A stretch of DNA of 17,502 bases from Deltaproteobacteria bacterium UBA3076 (lineage in GTDB: Bacteria; Desulfobacterota; Dissulfuribacteria; Dissulfuribacterales; UBA3076): NCBI GenBank assembly GCA_002367355.1, contig DFBQ01000172.1, positions 4,129-21,630 of the forward strand. Reading direction: 5' to 3'. Position 1 is the first letter of the stretch. Each line of letters starts with the position of its first letter. The notes under the pieces were generated by a model, which saw only the letters and a program-made list of their open reading frames with translations, was not told the DNA's origin and did no database searches. Position numbers and translations under genes: made by a program. This document shows, piece by piece, positions 15,997 through 17,502 of this stretch.

Positions 15997-16167
15997 CCGT
16001 TCAGAGGTTCAGGGATGGCAGTCGGCCTGCGAGTTAGCTCGCAAGGTCTATGGCCTGTGGCGACATTGGTCATTAGTCATTGGGGGAATCGTGATATTAA
16101 ATTGAAGGATTTGATTCGGAGACAAACCCGGAGATTGTTCGTTTTCTTAGATATGAACCCTGAACGG
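15997..16167. repeat. Inverted-repeat element between cytochrome terminator and NHL gene
   Basis: CCGTTCAGAGGTTCA (15997-16011) recurs inverted as TGAACCCTGAACGG (16154-16167), differing by one bulged base. The 142-base interior includes a small hairpin (GCGAG TTAG CTCGC, from about 16029) and three tandem seven-base units (ACATTGG, TCATTAG, TCATTGG at 16063-16083). It has no coding potential. Total length, 171 bases, is close to that of the 1652-1824 element, although the sequences differ. It lies between two convergent genes, a typical place for extragenic repeats. Confidence 0.6.
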
Positions 16168-16185
16168 TTACTTTTTTTATTAAGC

Positions 16186-17337
16186 TTAACGGCGCCTAGA
16201 TTTTTCCTTTGGCTGCAAGGTCGGAAAGTTCGGTACGGATTCAACATCCCTGTCGAGGGTTTCAGTGGGTAACGTGGCATTTAAATCCTCAGGTAGAAAT
16301 TCAGGACGAGAGGGTACTTCCAGGACCTGGACCCGGTTGTTGAAAAGGTCTGCCACCAGGAGGTGTCCACGGCTGTCAATAGCCAGACTTGTGGGGTAGT
16401 TGAACCAGCCTTCCCCCCAGCCCCTGCCTCCGAATTCAAAGCGATACCGGCCGGTGAGGTCATATACCAGGACAGTGTGCCGAAGGTAATCCACGACATA
16501 GATTCGATTTCTCCGTTCATCTATTGCAAGGCCTCTTGGACGGCTCATTTTGCCCGTGGATCCCCCTTTTTTCCCAAAGGCGAACAGGTAGTTCTCGTCT
16601 CGATCATAGACATAGATCTTGCTTGTTTCCTCGCTTAGGAGATAGATCCGGCCTTCAGAGTCAGTGCAGACCTCAAGGATAAGGACCGGCTCTTTGCCAG
16701 GCCCGGGTTTTGTCACATTGGTAGGTCCGGCCTCGGATTCTTCCATTCCGGTCCAGACCCTGTCCAGCGGGGTCAGCCACTTGAGGTAGTTCCCATCTTT
16801 ATCTATCACAAGGACTCCGCGCGAGTTTATGCCGGCCAGATAGATCCTTCCGTCATGGCCCAGGGCCAATCGTCGAGGGATGAAGTTGTCGGCCCCCTCG
16901 AATCCATCAAGCCTTATTTCCTTGATAGGAAAAAAGGCCGCATTCAATATGGTGACGCGCGCGGGTTTGTCCTGCGACCGGCCCTGACAGACATAAAGGC
17001 GGCCATCAGCATCAATATACCCCCCGTAGGGGGCATACACACTTCTGCCTGCTCCAAGAGAAACGCAGGGGAAAAAGTCCGAACCGTAAACAATGATCCG
17101 GCTTGCACCGGAATTCACTACGTAGGTTTCCTCCATAGTCTTATCAAAAAAGACTGCAGAGGGGGTGCGCAGGGGAACCCCTTGGTCATCTTTGGTAAGC
17201 ATGGCCACAGGTTTGATCTCTGCAGTCATTGCAAAAACTGAGTCCGGGCTGACCTCTGCCCCGGCAAGAAGCATGAATAGCAAAACGCCGGATATACAAA
17301 ACCACCTGAATATATGATACCAGAAAATCCTTTTCAT
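16186..17337 (-). CDS. Exported NHL-repeat beta-propeller protein
   Basis: A 383-residue protein with an N-terminal hydrophobic signal (KRIFWYHIFRWFCISGVLLFMLLAGAEV) and then repeated NHL-type blades. Clear examples are SRPRGLAIDERRNRIYVVDYLRHTV and NYPTSLAIDSRGHLLVADLFNNRVQV; others read RRLALGHDGRIYLAGINSRGV and EVCTDSEGRIYLLSEETSKIYVY. About five to six blades are countable, which fits a six-bladed propeller. There are no CxxCH motifs and no catalytic signature, so a binding or scaffold role outside the cytoplasm is likely. The frame is open to a TTG at 17373, but ATG 17337 has AGGAG about ten bases upstream. It converges on the dodecaheme cytochrome pair. NHL proteins often accompany multiheme cytochromes, but a joint role here is inference. 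Confidence 0.85.
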   Translation of the reverse strand: MKRIFWYHIFRWFCISGVLLFMLLAGAEVSPDSVFAMTAEIKPVAMLTKDDQGVPLRTPSAVFFDKTMEETYVVNSGASRIIVYGSDFFPCVSLGAGRSVYAPYGGYIDADGRLYVCQGRSQDKPARVTILNAAFFPIKEIRLDGFEGADNFIPRRLALGHDGRIYLAGINSRGVLVIDKDGNYLKWLTPLDRVWTGMEESEAGPTNVTKPGPGKEPVLILEVCTDSEGRIYLLSEETSKIYVYDRDENYLFAFGKKGGSTGKMSRPRGLAIDERRNRIYVVDYLRHTVLVYDLTGRYRFEFGGRGWGEGWFNYPTSLAIDSRGHLLVADLFNNRVQVLEVPSRPEFLPEDLNATLPTETLDRDVESVPNFPTLQPKEKSRRR

Positions 17338-17502
17338 AAAATCTTTACTCCTGTAAAATAGATATAATATCAATATCCAGTTTCCGTGTAAAAAAATTTG
17401 TAAGTGTCCACGGAACGTTGAAATTACAAATTTCTAGTTTCAAGCCATGAACGGCTACAAAAATCTTTAAAAAGACCGATTGGCATCCTTCATATCAAGC
17501 CA
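17338..17502. other. Upstream region of the NHL gene (window end)
   Basis: Non-coding. It includes the AGGAG ribosome binding site for the NHL gene (minus strand, about ten bases before its ATG) and an AGCC-GTTCAT-GGCT palindrome near 17446-17459 that could be an operator. No -35/-10 pair stands out. A gene may begin beyond the window edge. Confidence 0.4.

Noticed and set aside
16168..16200. Possible terminator after the NHL gene (palindrome TTAAGCTTAA near a T run)
   Set aside because: The T run lies on the wrong side: on the NHL coding strand the palindrome is followed by A residues, so it cannot act as an intrinsic terminator there.
1..17502. CRISPR array, insertion sequence or prophage genes
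   Set aside because: No regularly spaced direct repeats with unique spacers, no transposase or integrase frame, and no phage structural genes were seen.
17478..17502. TTGGCA-type sigma-54 promoter at the window end
   Set aside because: The TTGGCA has no TTGCA-type -12 element at the required distance.

Overview
The window looks like chromosome of a Desulfobacterota (former deltaproteobacterial) anaerobe, probably a sulfate reducer or related metal- or syntrophy-type bacterium. This rests on gene order and content: a ribosome-maturation and RNA-decay operon (rimP-nusA-infB-ylxP-rbfA-nrnA-truB-rpsO-pnp-M16 peptidase, then dut on the same strand) lies next to genes for very heme-rich c-type cytochromes. 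Base composition is moderate and quite even. No phage, insertion sequence or CRISPR array is visible. The assignment is by inference, and the exact genus cannot be read from the sequence.

Layout. Positions 1-142 are non-coding. A HAD-family phosphatase gene runs on + (143-796). After a 316-base gap with a strong hairpin, everything from about 13.5 kb down to 1.1 kb is on the minus strand. In transcription order this is: tRNA-Gly(CCC), a terminator-like hairpin directly against the rimP start codon, rimP, nusA, infB, ylxP, rbfA, nrnA, truB, rpsO, pnp, an M16 zinc peptidase, and dut after a 295-base gap that holds an inverted heptamer repeat. Several junctions are translationally coupled (rbfA/nrnA 4-base overlap, nrnA/truB 8-base overlap, pnp/M16 4-base overlap). 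ylxR, usual between nusA and infB in many bacteria, is absent.

Right of the tRNA lie a doubtful small ORF (13578-13805, minus), an AT-rich spacer, and two + strand genes encoding paralogous dodecaheme c-type cytochromes (14120-14917 and 15002-15925). A strong rho-independent terminator follows the second. A convergent minus-strand gene for an exported NHL beta-propeller protein ends the window (16186-17337).

How the genes work together. The operon supplies translation initiation (IF2), 30S maturation (RimP, RbfA, S15), transcription elongation and termination (NusA), tRNA modification (TruB), and RNA turnover down to the last nucleotides (PNPase, NrnA). The cytochrome block is an envelope electron-transfer module. 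The first cytochrome has a cleavable Sec signal; the second starts like a lipoprotein. Each is built from three tetraheme repeats with one spare histidine per heme, which predicts bis-histidine, low-potential hemes. The propeller protein next to them may be a structural partner, but that is inference.

The most unusual features are the threefold tetraheme architecture of the cytochrome pair, the terminator that runs into the rimP start codon, and three unrelated-sequence but similarly built heptamer or foldback elements in intergenic gaps.
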